NCBI GenBank assembly: GCA_964036275.1
Contig: OZ038437.1
Coordinates: 11,724,733-11,788,732 of the forward strand
DNA: 64,000 nucleotides
Direction: 5' to 3'
Source of the DNA: Litoditis marina
Lineage: Eukaryota; Nematoda; Chromadorea; Rhabditida; Rhabditidae
The notes below the pieces were generated by a model, which had not been told where the DNA came from, did not search any database, and saw only the letters and a list, made by a program, of their open reading frames with translations. Positions within the stretch are counted from its first letter, which is position 1. Each line of letters opens with the position of its first letter. Shown here in pieces: positions 36,401-49,039 of this stretch. The position numbers and the translations under genes were made by a program.

Positions 36401-39400
36401 ATAGGGTTCTCATGTGGTATGCCAAAAATTAGACGATTCCAACCAAAACGAAGCTCCCAAATCAAAAATAACGGATTTTTGGTCCGTATTGTCCGATTTA
36501 CGGGCGAAAGAGACTATTTATGCAAATTTCGCGCACGTTAAAATGTAGATCACAAAATTCTGCTATGGAAAAATTGTGTTCAAAATAGGAGTTAGGGTGG
36601 TGTTTTTCGAGAAAAACACGTTTTAAAAGTGAAATTTTCGTTGAAAACGCCCTAGGTAAATAATCGATAATCAATATTAGTGTTAAATAATGGTAGGTGT
36701 AAGTGAGTGATTTGGACGGAATAGCTCGTTGTAGATTAGTAGTACATGATTTTTTGGCCCGTTTGATTTTGCACGACCCTTTTATCAAGCTTTGAAGTTA
36801 TGAACATCACACGTTCCGAAAATTTTTAAAATTCGGTATGCGAGGATGCAAAATGGAGCACTCAAAAAAACTTTATCATCACATTATAACCGTACTTTTC
36901 CATTGTGCGCGCCCTTGTTAGGGCGCACACTCCCTGTGTGGAGCGCGGCAGAATTTCGCACGGGTGCATCTTCGGTGCGTTGTCCGCGTTGCTTACTGCA
37001 TTGTATATAGGAGCGGGGATGGTTTTCCAACTTTAAATTTTTAAAACGGCTATATCTCGGTTATATGGTGTTGAAACTTGAATATGTCCCTATTATGGGG
37101 TAAATCGAGTATGAGAAATTCATTGGTATGCTTTAAATTGTACGATTTTCATCGTGCATCAAGGTACGGAACGAGTGCACGAATAATGCACGATTTCGTG
37201 CACTGTTTCTGTTCAAAAGTTCATGGTAGATTTTGAATAGGGTTCTCATGTGGTATGCCAAAAATTAGACGATTCCAACCAAAACGAAGCTCCCAAATCA
37301 AAAATAACGGATTTTTGGTCCGTATTGTCCGATTTACGGGCGAAAGAGACTATTTATGCAAATTTCGCGCACGTTAAAATGTAGATCACAAAATTCTGCT
37401 ATGGAAAAATTGTGTTCAAAATAGGAGTTAGGGTGGTGTTTTTCGAGAAAAACACGTTTTAAAAGTGAAATTTTCGTTGAAAACGCCCTAGGTAAATAAT
37501 CGATAATCAATATTAGTGTTAAATAATGGTAGGTGTAAGTGAGTGATTTGGACGGAATAGCTCGTTGTAGATTAGTAGTACATGATTTTTTGGCCCGTTT
37601 GATTTTGCACGACCCTTTTATCAAGCTTTGAAGTTATGAACATCACACGTTCCGAAAATTTTTAAAATTCGGTATGCGAGGATGCAAAATGGAGCACTCA
37701 AAAAAACTTTATCATCACATTATAACCGTACTTTTCCATTGTGCGCGCCCTTGTTAGGGCGCACACTCCCTGTGTGGAGCGCGGCAGAATTTCGCACGGG
37801 TGCATCTTCGGTGCGTTGTCCGCGTTGCTTACTGCATTGTATATAGGAGCGGGGATGGTTTTCCAACTTTAAATTTTTAAAACGGCTATATCTCGGTTAT
37901 ATGGTGTTGAAACTTGAATATGTCCCTATTATGGGGTAAATCGAGTATGAGAAATTCATTGGTATGCTTTAAATTGTACGATTTTCATCGTGCATCAAGG
38001 TACGGAACGAGTGCACGAATAATGCACGATTTCGTGCACTGTTTCTGTTCAAAAGTTCATGGTAGATTTTGAATAGGGTTCTCATGTGGTATGCCAAAAA
38101 TTAGACGATTCCAACCAAAACGAAGCTCCCAAATCAAAAATAACGGATTTTTGGTCCGTATTGTCCGATTTACGGGCGAAAGAGACTATTTATGCAAATT
38201 TCGCGCACGTTAAAATGTAGATCACAAAATTCTGCTATGGAAAAATTGTGTTCAAAATAGGAGTTAGGGTGGTGTTTTTCGAGAAAAACACGTTTTAAAA
38301 GTGAAATTTTCGTTGAAAACGCCCTAGGTAAATAATCGATAATCAATATTAGTGTTAAATAATGGTAGGTGTAAGTGAGTGATTTGGACGGAATAGCTCG
38401 TTGTAGATTAGTAGTACATGATTTTTTGGCCCGTTTGATTTTGCACGACCCTTTTATCAAGCTTTGAAGTTATGAACATCACACGTTCCGAAAATTTTTA
38501 AAATTCGGTATGCGAGGATGCAAAATGGAGCACTCAAAAAAACTTTATCATCACATTATAACCGTACTTTTCCATTGTGCGCGCCCTTGTTAGGGCGCAC
38601 ACTCCCTGTGTGGAGCGCGGCAGAATTTCGCACGGGTGCATCTTCGGTGCGTTGTCCGCGTTGCTTACTGCATTGTATATAGGAGCGGGGATGGTTTTCC
38701 AACTTTAAATTTTTAAAACGGCTATATCTCGGTTATATGGTGTTGAAACTTGAATATGTCCCTATTATGGGGTAAATCGAGTATGAGAAATTCATTGGTA
38801 TGCTTTAAATTGTACGATTTTCATCGTGCATCAAGGTACGGAACGAGTGCACGAATAATGCACGATTTCGTGCACTGTTTCTGTTCAAAAGTTCATGGTA
38901 GATTTTGAATAGGGTTCTCATGTGGTATGCCAAAAATTAGACGATTCCAACCAAAACGAAGCTCCCAAATCAAAAATAACGGATTTTTGGTCCGTATTGT
39001 CCGATTTACGGGCGAAAGAGACTATTTATGCAAATTTCGCGCACGTTAAAATGTAGATCACAAAATTCTGCTATGGAAAAATTGTGTTCAAAATAGGAGT
39101 TAGGGTGGTGTTTTTCGAGAAAAACACGTTTTAAAAGTGAAATTTTCGTTGAAAACGCCCTAGGTAAATAATCGATAATCAATATTAGTGTTAAATAATG
39201 GTAGGTGTAAGTGAGTGATTTGGACGGAATAGCTCGTTGTAGATTAGTAGTACATGATTTTTTGGCCCGTTTGATTTTGCACGACCCTTTTATCAAGCTT
39301 TGAAGTTATGAACATCACACGTTCCGAAAATTTTTAAAATTCGGTATGCGAGGATGCAAAATGGAGCACTCAAAAAAACTTTATCATCACATTATAACCG

Positions 39401-41199
39401 TACTTTTCCATTGTGCGCGCCCTTGTTAGGGCGCACACTCCCTGTGTGGAGCGCGGCAGAATTTCGCACGGGTGCATCTTCGGTGCGTTGTCCGCGTTGC
39501 TTACTGCATTGTATATAGGAGCGGGGATGGTTTTCCAACTTTAAATTTTTAAAACGGCTATATCTCGGTTATATGGTGTTGAAACTTGAATATGTCCCTA
39601 TTATGGGGTAAATCGAGTATGAGAAATTCATTGGTATGCTTTAAATTGTACGATTTTCATCGTGCATCAAGGTACGGAACGAGTGCACGAATAATGCACG
39701 ATTTCGTGCACTGTTTCTGTTCAAAAGTTCATGGTAGATTTTGAATAGGGTTCTCATGTGGTATGCCAAAAATTAGACGATTCCAACCAAAACGAAGCTC
39801 CCAAATCAAAAATAACGGATTTTTGGTCCGTATTGTCCGATTTACGGGCGAAAGAGACTATTTATGCAAATTTCGCGCACGTTAAAATGGAGATCACAAA
39901 ATTCTGCTATGGAAAAATTGTGTTCAAAATAGGAGTTAGGGTGGTGTTTTTCGAGAAAAACACGTTTTAAAAGTGAAATTTTCGTTGAAAACGCCCTAGG
40001 TAAATAATCGATAATCAATATTAGTGTTAAATAATGGTAGGTGTAAGTGAGTGATTTGGACGGAATAGCTCGTTGTAGATTAGTAGTACATGATTTTTTG
40101 GCCCGTTTGATTTTGCACGACCCTTTTATCAAGCTTTGAAGTTATGAACATCACACGTTCCGAAAATTTTTAAAATTCGGTATGCGAGGATGCAAAATGG
40201 AGCACTCAAAAAAACTTTATCATCACATTATAACCGTACTTTTCCATTGTGCGCGCCCTTGTTAGGGCGCACACTCCCTGTGTGGAGCGCGGCAGAATTT
40301 CGCACGGGTGCATCTTCGGTGCGTTGTCCGCGTTGCTTACTGCATTGTATATAGGAGCGGGGATGGTTTTCCAACTTTAAATTTTTAAAACGGCTATATC
40401 TCGGTTATATGGTGTTGAAACTTGAATATGTCCCTATTATGGGGTAAATCGAGTATGAGAAATTCATTGGTATGCTTTAAATTGTACGATTTTCATCGTG
40501 CATCAAGGTACGGAACGAGTGCACGAATAATGCACGATTTCGTGCACTGTTTCTGTTCAAAAGTTCATGGTAGATTTTGAATAGGGTTCTCATGTGGTAT
40601 GCCAAAAATTAGACGATTCCAACCAAAACGAAGCTCCCAAATCAAAAATAACGGATTTTTGGTCCGTATTGTCCGATTTACGGGCGAAAGAGACTATTTA
40701 TGCAAATTTCGCGCACGTTAAAATGTAGATCACAAAATTCTGCTATGGAAAAATTGTGTTCAAAATAGGAGTTAGGGTGGTGTTTTTCGAGAAAAACACG
40801 TTTTAAAAGTGAAATTTTCGTTGAAAACGCCCTAGGTAAATAATCGATAATCAATATTAGTGTTAAATAATGGTAGGTGTAAGTGAGTGATTTGGACGGA
40901 ATAGCTCGTTGTAGATTAGTAGTACATGATTTTTTGGCCCGTTTGATTTTGCACGACCCTTTTATCAAGCTTTGAAGTTATGAACATCACACGTTCCGAA
41001 AATTTTTAAAATTCGGTATGCGAGGATGCAAAATGGAGCACTCAAAAAAACTTTATCATCACATTATAACCGTACTTTTCCATTGTGCGCGCCCTTGTTA
41101 GGGCGCACACTCCCTGTGTGGAGCGCGGCAGAATTTCGCACGGGTGCATCTTCGGTGCGTTGTCCGCGTTGCTTACTGCATTGTATATAGGAGCGGGGA
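24480..41199 (-). repeat. 836-bp satellite array C, 20 units
   Basis: Twenty units ending at 24479 + 836k. I noticed only four single-base variants. A to C occurs at 27896 and again at 29568, in units two periods apart (1672 bp). T to G occurs at 34038 and again at 39890, in units seven periods apart (5852 bp). The second variant removes a stop codon and opens a 70-codon + frame in those two units only, further evidence that open frames here are accidental. The array begins after the module 4 terminus and ends against the hairpin of module 5. Confidence 0.95.
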
Positions 41200-41220
41200 C
41201 TAGACGCCTGCGGCGTCTAG
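41200..41220 (-). other. 3'-terminal hairpin ending in CTAG (module 5)
   Basis: Same arms and loop as at 9527, followed by CAGTTGTAAATCATACAG. Confidence 0.85.
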
Positions 41221-41299
41221 CAGTTGTAAATCATACAGATCACTCGAAAATTTCATGAAAAATGATACCGAATAGGCCTATATTGTGTTCCTTATAGTA

Positions 41300-42870
41300 A
41301 AAAAATTGATTTGTGTCAACGGCATGCCAAAGAGCTTTATTTGAGTACGAAGCCTTTCACCAAATTTTCCTGTAACGCGTGCTGTCAACGAATTTCGCGT
41401 AGTTGCGAGGTCTGCGAACGTGTGATGTTGAAGTTAACGCGTGTGCACTTACTGCTGAAATGTTTCCCGTTTTTGTATAGCCTGCCCACGTATTTCATTG
41501 AATTCAAAGCGTGCTAACTTACTGCTCAAATTTTAACGTTTTTTGTAAAAACCTGCTCACGTATTTCGTTGAATTCAACACGGGACTTATTGTACGTGCA
41601 CAGCCTGACAATGTGTTATTCCCTACAACAATATTTACTTAGTTGTAAGGCCTGCCAACGTATGTTTTTCTACAATAACGTCGACGTAATTGTAAGGCCT
41701 ACAAATATGTTCACGTAATTGTAAGACCTGCTAGCGTAGGTTGTCCTACAACAAATGTTGACGTAGTTGTAAAGCCTGTTAACGTATGTTGCCCTGAAAT
41801 GTTCACGTAATTATAAGGTCTGCTAACGTATGTTGGCCTGCAAAAACGTTTACGTAGTTGTAAGGCCTGCCTACGTATGCTGTTCTACAAAAACGTCCAC
41901 GTAATTGTAGGACCTACAAATATGTTCATGTAGTTGTAAGGCCTGCCAAAGTATGTTGTCCTAGAAATGTTCACGTAATTGTAAGGCCTGCTTACGTATG
42001 TTAGGCTGCAAAAGATGATCACGTAATTGTAAGGCCTGCCAACGTCTGTTAGCCTGCAAAATATGTTCACGTAATTGTAAGGCCTGCCAAAGTGTGTGTT
42101 CTGCACAAAATGTTTACGTAAGTGTAACGACTGTCAATGTATGTTAGCCTGCAGAAAATGTTCACGTAGTTGTAAGGCCTGCCAAAGTGTAGTGTTCTGC
42201 ACAAAATGTTTACGTAAGTGTAACGACTGCCAATGTATGTTAGCCTGCAGAAAATGTTCACGTTGTTGTAAGGCCTGCCAACGTATGTTAGCCTGCAGAA
42301 AGTGTTCACGTTATTGTAAGGCCTGCCAACGTATGTTAGCCTGCAGAAAGTGTTCACGTTATTGTAAGGCCTGCCAACGTCTGTTAGCCTGCAAAATATG
42401 TCCACGTAATTGTAAGACCTGCCAACGTATGTTAGCCTGCAGAAAATGTTCACATTAATGAAAGGCCTGCCAGCGAATTTTGTTAATATTAACGCGTGCC
42501 AATGGCCTGCCAAAAAAGTTCACGTATTTGTAAGATCTGCCAACGTATGTTAGCCTGCAGAAAATGTTCACGTTATTGTGGGGCCTGCCAGCGAGTTTTG
42601 TTGAAGTTAACACGTGCTAACTTACTGCTAGAATGTTTCACGTTTTTTGAGGCCTGCCCACGTCTTTCCTTAAACGTGCTTACTTACTCCTGAAATGTTG
42701 TACGTATTGTAAGGCCTGCCAACGTACTTCGTTGAATTTAACACGTGCCAACTTACTGCTAAAATGTTTCACCTTTTTTGTAAGGCCTGCCAACGTAGTT
42801 CGTTGAGGTAGTAAAACATGCGTTATCGTTACAAGCTGCCAAACATGGCTGACTATGATTTGTGTTTTAC
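41300..42870. repeat. GGCCTGC repeats, ~66-bp grading into 48-bp
   Basis: The left part has long degenerate units with GAATTCAACACG and CTTACTGCTGAAATGTTT. From about 41640 the unit settles at 48 bp (GGCCTGCCAACGTATGTTAG, CCTGCAGAAAATGTTCACGT). After 42590 the long type returns. The graded change within one tract links the three repeat lengths seen in the window. Confidence 0.88.
42096..42458 (+). other. 120-codon cysteine-rich repeat frame, doubtful
   Basis: The 48-bp unit read in this frame gives a 16-residue repeat with cysteines spaced C-x2-C-x3-C-x2-C (ACRKCSRSCKACQRML), about seven times. A second stretch of the same type lies at 42496-42693. The spacing looks metal-binding, but the opposite strand also has a 148-codon frame over the same DNA. 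The period is a multiple of three, and there is no promoter or signal peptide. A chance product of the repeat is the simplest view. Confidence 0.1.
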
Positions 42871-42894
42871 ATAGCAAGGATGTGGTCGTTATTA

Positions 42895-43145
42895 TAATTG
42901 CTAATTACGCTGCCCCACAGTGCCTATGGCACAGTAAACGCCAGCTATGCACACCTTCATTTGGATACGCGCTAAGTTTCACGATCTTGATGGACTCTTC
43001 ATGTAGATAGTTTTATCAAACTTCACAGAGACATACATGATAAGTTTCTCTACCAGATAATGATTGATTTGTTGTGTTCAAGTTAAAACTGTTTGGTGCA
43101 GTCCGGCCTAAACAATAAGGTACTAACATTTTTCATATTGACTTA
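42895..43145. repeat. Backbone repeat, copy 4, truncated
   Basis: Starts near TTACGCTGCCCCACAGTGCC and keeps the landmarks to CAATAAGGTACTAACATTTTTCATATTGACTTACA; a satellite begins at once afterwards. The other copies continue about 430 bp further. Confidence 0.8.
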
Positions 43146-43910
43146 CAGCTAAATTTGGTACGATTTCATCCACTTTAAGAAAACTGTCGCGCCGCGTGCA
43201 GCGCGCGCGTTTTTATGAAAATGTGAATTGTATTTTACGTTATCAGATACTACTACACTCGTACGCCAAATTTGGTACGATTTCATCCACTTTGAGAAAA
43301 CTGTCGCATCGCGTGCAGCGCGCGCGTTTTTTCGAAAATGTGAATTGTATTTTACTTTAACAAACACTACCACACTCGCACGCCAAATTTGGTACGATTT
43401 CATCCACTTTGAGAAAACTGTCGCATCGCGTGCAGCGCGCGCGTTTTTTCAAAAATGTGAGTTGTATTTTATGTAATCAGATACTACTACACTCGTACGC
43501 TAAATTTGGTACGATTTCATCCACTTTAAGAAAACTGTCGCGCCGCGTGCAGCGCGCGCGTTTTTATGAAAATGTGAATTGTATTTTACGTTATCAGATA
43601 CTACTACACTCGTACGCCAAATTTGGTACGATTTCATCCACTTTGAGAAAACTGTCGCATCGCGTGCAGCGCGCGCGTTTTTTCGAAAATGTGAATTGTA
43701 TTTTACTTTAACAAACACTACCACACTCGCACGCCAAATTTGGTACGATTTCATCCACTTTGAGAAAACTGTCGCATCGCGTGCAGCGCGCGCGTTTTTT
43801 CAAAAATGTGAGTTGTATTTTATGTAATCAGATACTACTACACTCGTACGCTAAATTTGGTACGATTTCATCCACTTTAAGAAAACTGTCGCGCCGCGTG
43901 CACGCGCGCG
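43146..43910. repeat. 117-bp CpG satellite with 351-bp trimer
   Basis: Units start at TTTGGTACGATTTCATCCAC (43154, 43271, 43388, 43505 ...). The box reads GTCGCRYCGCGTGCAGCGCG. Three distinguishable monomers form a 351-bp higher-order unit present twice plus a part. It aligns with the 118-bp satellite of modules 2 and 3 along the box and CGCCAAATTT. Confidence 0.92.
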
Positions 43911-44124
43911 CGATATTTTATTGTGAATTTTTCTATATCTGGAATGCTTATCAAATTTCGACTCTTTTGAAAAAAAAATTATTCCAAAACATTAAGTTTG
44001 AATGCGGAAAGTTGAAAAGGTGTACAAAGGTGTACGATGTGCGTTAGCCAACCACGACAACCACGACAACCACGACAACGACGACAAAAAATACATATTG
44101 CATTGTATATAAGAGGGCTGGGGA
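43911..44124 (-). repeat. 5'-end domain of module 5
   Basis: GATATTTTATTGTGAATTTT, ATTAAGTTTGAATGCGGAAA and a repeated GGTGTACAAAGGTGTACGAT are shared with module 7. Just inside the terminus the 9-bp unit CCACGACAA is repeated three times (44052-44078). Confidence 0.8.
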
Positions 44125-44959
44125 TGGTTTTCCCTTTTAAATGTTTAAAACGGTCAAATCTCGGTTGTATGGTGTTGAAAATTGAATATGTCTCTATTAT
44201 AGGGTAAATCGAGTATGAGAAACTCATTGGTGTGCTTTAAATTGTACGATTTTCATCGTGCATCAAGGTACGGAACGAGTGCACGAATAATGCACGATTT
44301 CGTGCACTGTTTCCGTTCAAAAGTTCATGGTAGATTTCGAAAAGGGTTCTCATGTGGTATTTCAAAAATTAGACGATTCCAACAAAAACGAAGCTCCCAA
44401 ATCAAAAATAACGGTTTTTTGATCCGTATTGTCCGATTTACGGGCGAAAGAGACTATTTATGCAAATTTCGCGCACATCAAAATGTAGATCACGAAATTC
44501 TGCTATGGAAAAGTTGTGTTCAAAATAGGAGTTAGAGGGGCGTTTTTCGAGAAAAACACGTTTTAAAAGTGAAATTTTTGCTGAAAACGCCCTAGGTAAA
44601 TAATCGATAATCAATATTAGTGTTAAATAATGGTAGGTGTGAGTGAGTGATTTGGACTGAATAGCTTGTTGTAGATTGGTAGTACATGATTTTTTGGCCC
44701 GTTTGATTTTGCACGACCCTTTTATCAAGCTTTGAAGTTATGAACATCACACGTTCCGAAAATTTTTAAAATTCGGTATGCGAGGATGCAAAATGGAGCA
44801 CTCAAAAAAACTTTATCATCACATTATAACCGTACTTTTCCATTGTGCGCGCCCTTGTTAGGGCGCACACTCCCTGTTTGGAGCGCGGCAGAATTTCGGA
44901 CGGGTGCATCTTCGGTGCGTTGTCCGCGTTGCTTACTGCATTGTATATAGGAGCGGGGA
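44125..44959 (-). repeat. Diverged 835-bp unit, D1
   Basis: Same architecture as the 836-bp unit with about twenty to thirty substitutions. The start TGGTTTTCCCTTTTAAATGT and AAAACGGTCAAATCTCGG resemble the units after 51218, while the tail is that of the 836-bp family. It is intermediate between the two families. Repeated at 49254-50088. Confidence 0.92.
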
Positions 44960-45492
44960 TGGTTTTCCCTTTTAAATGTTTAAAACGGTCAAATCTCGGT
45001 TGTATGGTGTTGAAAATTGAAATCACAAAATTCTGCTATGGAAAAATTGTGTTCAAAATAGGAGTTAGGGTGGTGTTTTTCGAGAAAAACACGTTTTAAA
45101 AGTGAAATTTTCGTTGAAAACGCCCTAGGTAAATAATCGATAATCAATATTAGTGTTAAATAATGGTAGGTGTAAGTGAGGGATTTGGACGGAATAGCTC
45201 GTTGTAGATTAGTAGTACATGATTTTTTGGCCCGTTTGATTTTGCACGACCCTTTTATCAAGCTTTGAAGTTATGAACATCACACGTTCCGAAAATTTTT
45301 AAAATTCGGTATGCGAGGATGCAAAATGGAGCACTCAAAAAAACTTTATCATCACATTATAACCGTACTTTTCCATTGTGCGCGCCCTTGTTAGGGCGCA
45401 CACTCCCTGTGTGGAGCGCGGCAGAATTTCGCACGGGTGCATCTTCGGTGCGTTGTCCGCGTTGCTTACTGCATTGTATATAGGAGCGGGGA
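44960..45492 (-). repeat. Hybrid unit with ~303-bp deletion, D2
   Basis: The first ~61 bp are the D1 start; the sequence then jumps from GAAAATTGAA to ATCACAAAATTCTGC and continues as canonical 836-bp sequence, total 533 bp. One further change (T to G at 45181) is visible. It probably marks a recombination breakpoint of the 5129-bp duplication around it. Confidence 0.88.
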
Positions 45493-46328
45493 TGGTTTTC
45501 CAACTTTAAATTTTTAAAACGGCTATATCTCGGTTATATGGTGTTGAAACTTGAATATGTCCCTATTATGGGGTAAATCGAGTATGAGAAATTCATTGGT
45601 ATGCTTTAAATTGTACGATTTTCATCGTGCATCAAGGTACGGAACGAGTGCACGAATAATGCACGATTTCGTGCACTGTTTCTGTTCAAAAGTTCATGGT
45701 AGATTTTGAATAGGGTTCTCATGTGGTATGCCAAAAATTAGACGATTCCAACCAAAACGAAGCTCCCAAATCAAAAATAACGGATTTTTGGTCCGTATTG
45801 TCCGATTTACGGGCGAAAGAGACTATTTATGCAAATTTCGCGCACGTTAAAATGTAGATCACAAAATTCTGCTATGGAAAAATTGTGTTCAAAATAGGAG
45901 TTAGGGTGGTGTTTTTCGAGAAAAACACGTTTTAAAAGTGAAATTTTCGTTGAAAACGCCCTAGGTAAATAATCGATAATCAATATTAGTGTTAAATAAT
46001 GGTAGGTGTAAGTGAGTGATTTGGACGGAATAGCTCGTTGTAGATTAGTAGTACATGATTTTTTGGCCCGTTTGATTTTGCACGACCCTTTTATCAAGCT
46101 TTGAAGTTATGAACATCACACGTTCCGAAAATTTTTAAAATTCGGTATGCGAGGATGCAAAATGGAGCACTCAAAAAAACTTTATCATCACATTATAACC
46201 GTACTTTTCCATTGTGCGCGCCCTTGTTAGGGCGCACACTCCCTGTGTGGAGCGCGGCAGAATTTCGCACGGGTGCATCTTCGGTGCGTTGTCCGCGTTG
46301 CTTACTGCATTGTATATAGGAGCGGGGA
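45493..46328 (-). repeat. Single canonical 836-bp unit
   Basis: Matches the units of arrays A-C and is followed by the module 6 hairpin, just as the last unit of array C is followed by module 5. Confidence 0.95.
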
Positions 46329-46349
46329 CTAGACGCCTGCGGCGTCTAG
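46329..46349 (-). other. 3'-terminal hairpin ending in CTAG (module 6)
   Basis: Copy of the module 5 hairpin, same arms and loop. Confidence 0.85.
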
Positions 46350-47224
46350 CAGTTGTAAATCATACAGATCACTCGAAAATTTCATGAAAAATGATACCGA
46401 ATAGGCCTATATTGTGTTCCTTATAGTAAAAAAATTGATTTGTGTCAACGGCATGCCAAAGAGCTTTATTTGAGTACGAAGCCTTTCACCAAATTTTCCT
46501 GTAACGCGTGCTGTCAACGAATTTCGCGTAGTTGCGAGGTCTGCGAACGTGTGATGTTGAAGTTAACGCGTGTGCACTTACTGCTGAAATGTTTCCCGTT
46601 TTTGTATAGCCTGCCCACGTATTTCATTGAATTCAAAGCGTGCTAACTTACTGCTCAAATTTTAACGTTTTTTGTAAAAACCTGCTCACGTATTTCGTTG
46701 AATTCAACACGGGACTTATTGTACGTGCACAGCCTGACAATGTGTTATTCCCTACAACAATATTTACTTAGTTGTAAGGCCTGCCAACGTATGTTTTTCT
46801 ACAATAACGTCGACGTAATTGTAAGGCCTACAAATATGTTCACGTAATTGTAAGACCTGCTAGCGTAGGTTGTCCTACAACAAATGTTGACGTAGTTGTA
46901 AAGCCTGTTAACGTATGTTGCCCTGAAATGTTCACGTAATTATAAGGTCTGCTAACGTATGTTGGCCTGCAAAAACGTTTACGTAGTTGTAAGGCCTGCC
47001 TACGTATGCTGTTCTACAAAAACGTCCACGTAATTGTAGGACCTACAAATATGTTCATGTAGTTGTAAGGCCTGCCAAAGTATGTTGTCCTAGAAATGTT
47101 CACGTAATTGTAAGGCCTGCTTACGTATGTTAGGCTGCAAAAGATGATCACGTAATTGTAAGGCCTGCCAACGTCTGTTAGCCTGCAAAATATGTTCACG
47201 TAATTGTAAGGCCTGCCAAAGTGT

Positions 47225-47587
47225 GTGTTCTGCACAAAATGTTTACGTAAGTGTAACGACTGTCAATGTATGTTAGCCTGCAGAAAATGTTCACGTAGTT
47301 GTAAGGCCTGCCAAAGTGTAGTGTTCTGCACAAAATGTTTACGTAAGTGTAACGACTGCCAATGTATGTTAGCCTGCAGAAAATGTTCACGTTGTTGTAA
47401 GGCCTGCCAACGTATGTTAGCCTGCAGAAAGTGTTCACGTTATTGTAAGGCCTGCCAACGTATGTTAGCCTGCAGAAAGTGTTCACGTTATTGTAAGGCC
47501 TGCCAACGTCTGTTAGCCTGCAAAATATGTCCACGTAATTGTAAGACCTGCCAACGTATGTTAGCCTGCAGAAAATGTTCACATTAA
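47225..47587 (+). other. Second copy of the cysteine-rich repeat frame, doubtful
   Basis: Translation identical to the frame at 42096-42458, as expected from the block duplication. Identity reflects recency, not constraint. Confidence 0.1.
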
Positions 47588-48274
47588 TGAAAGGCCTGCC
47601 AGCGAATTTTGTTAATATTAACGCGTGCCAATGGCCTGCCAAAAAAGTTCACGTATTTGTAAGATCTGCCAACGTATGTTAGCCTGCAGAAAATGTTCAC
47701 GTTATTGTGGGGCCTGCCAGCGAGTTTTGTTGAAGTTAACACGTGCTAACTTACTGCTAGAATGTTTCACGTTTTTTGAGGCCTGCCCACGTCTTTCCTT
47801 AAACGTGCTTACTTACTCCTGAAATGTTGTACGTATTGTAAGGCCTGCCAACGTACTTCGTTGAATTTAACACGTGCCAACTTACTGCTAAAATGTTTCA
47901 CCTTTTTTGTAAGGCCTGCCAACGTAGTTCGTTGAGGTAGTAAAACATGCGTTATCGTTACAAGCTGCCAAACATGGCTGACTATGATTTGTGTTTTACA
48001 TAGCAAGGATGTGGTCGTTATTATAATTGCTAATTACGCTGCCCCACAGTGCCTATGGCACAGTAAACGCCAGCTATGCACACCTTCATTTGGATACGCG
48101 CTAAGTTTCACGATCTTGATGGACTCTTCATGTAGATAGTTTTATCAAACTTCACAGAGACATACATGATAAGTTTCTCTACCAGATAATGATTGATTTG
48201 TTGTGTTCAAGTTAAAACTGTTTGGTGCAGTCCGGCCTAAGCAATAAGGTACTAACATTTTTCATATTGACTTA

Positions 48275-49039
48275 CAGCTAAATTTGGTACGATTTCATCC
48301 ACTTTAAGAAAACTGTCGCGCCGCGTGCAGCGCGCGCGTTTTTATGAAAATGTGAATTGTATTTTACGTTATCAGATACTACTACACTCGTACGCCAAAT
48401 TTGGTACGATTTCATCCACTTTGAGAAAACTGTCGCATCGCGTGCAGCGCGCGCGTTTTTTCGAAAATGTGAATTGTATTTTACTTTAACAAACACTACC
48501 ACACTCGCACGCCAAATTTGGTACGATTTCATCCACTTTGAGAAAACTGTCGCATCGCGTGCAGCGCGCGCGTTTTTTCAAAAATGTGAGTTGTATTTTA
48601 TGTAATCAGATACTACTACACTCGTACGCTAAATTTGGTACGATTTCATCCACTTTAAGAAAACTGTCGCGCCGCGTGCAGCGCGCGCGTTTTTATGAAA
48701 ATGTGAATTGTATTTTACGTTATCAGATACTACTACACTCGTACGCCAAATTTGGTACGATTTCATCCACTTTGAGAAAACTGTCGCATCGCGTGCAGCG
48801 CGCGCGTTTTTTCGAAAATGTGAATTGTATTTTACTTTAACAAACACTACCACACTCGCACGCCAAATTTGGTACGATTTCATCCACTTTGAGAAAACTG
48901 TCGCATCGCGTGCAGCGCGCGCGTTTTTTCAAAAATGTGAGTTGTATTTTATGTAATCAGATACTACTACACTCGTACGCTAAATTTGGTACGATTTCAT
49001 CCACTTTAAGAAAACTGTCGCGCCGCGTGCACGCGCGCG
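48275..49039. repeat. 117-bp CpG satellite, module 6 copy
   Basis: Same two 351-bp trimers plus a part as in 43146-43910. Confidence 0.92.

Larger units (their letters stand above)
41200..44124 (-). mobile_element. Helitron-like module 5, 2.9 kb
   Basis: Left to right: 3' hairpin; a short right-end block (AATGATACCGAATAGGCC, diverged); degenerate and then regular GGCCTGC repeats to about 42870; a backbone fragment (42895-43145) cut off at CATATTGACTTACA; the 117-bp CpG satellite (43146-43910); and a 5' domain ending GCATTGTATATAAGAGGGCT plus GGGGA. The order of satellite and minisatellite is the reverse of module 3, so the internal parts have been shuffled between elements sharing the same ends. 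Confidence 0.6.

Noticed and set aside
43228..43476. Duplicate 82- and 84-codon frames in the 117-bp satellite as small genes
   Set aside because: 117 and 351 are divisible by three, so frames persist on both strands. Sequences are direct reflections of the repeat, and copies at 351 and 5129 bp spacing are identical because of recent duplication.
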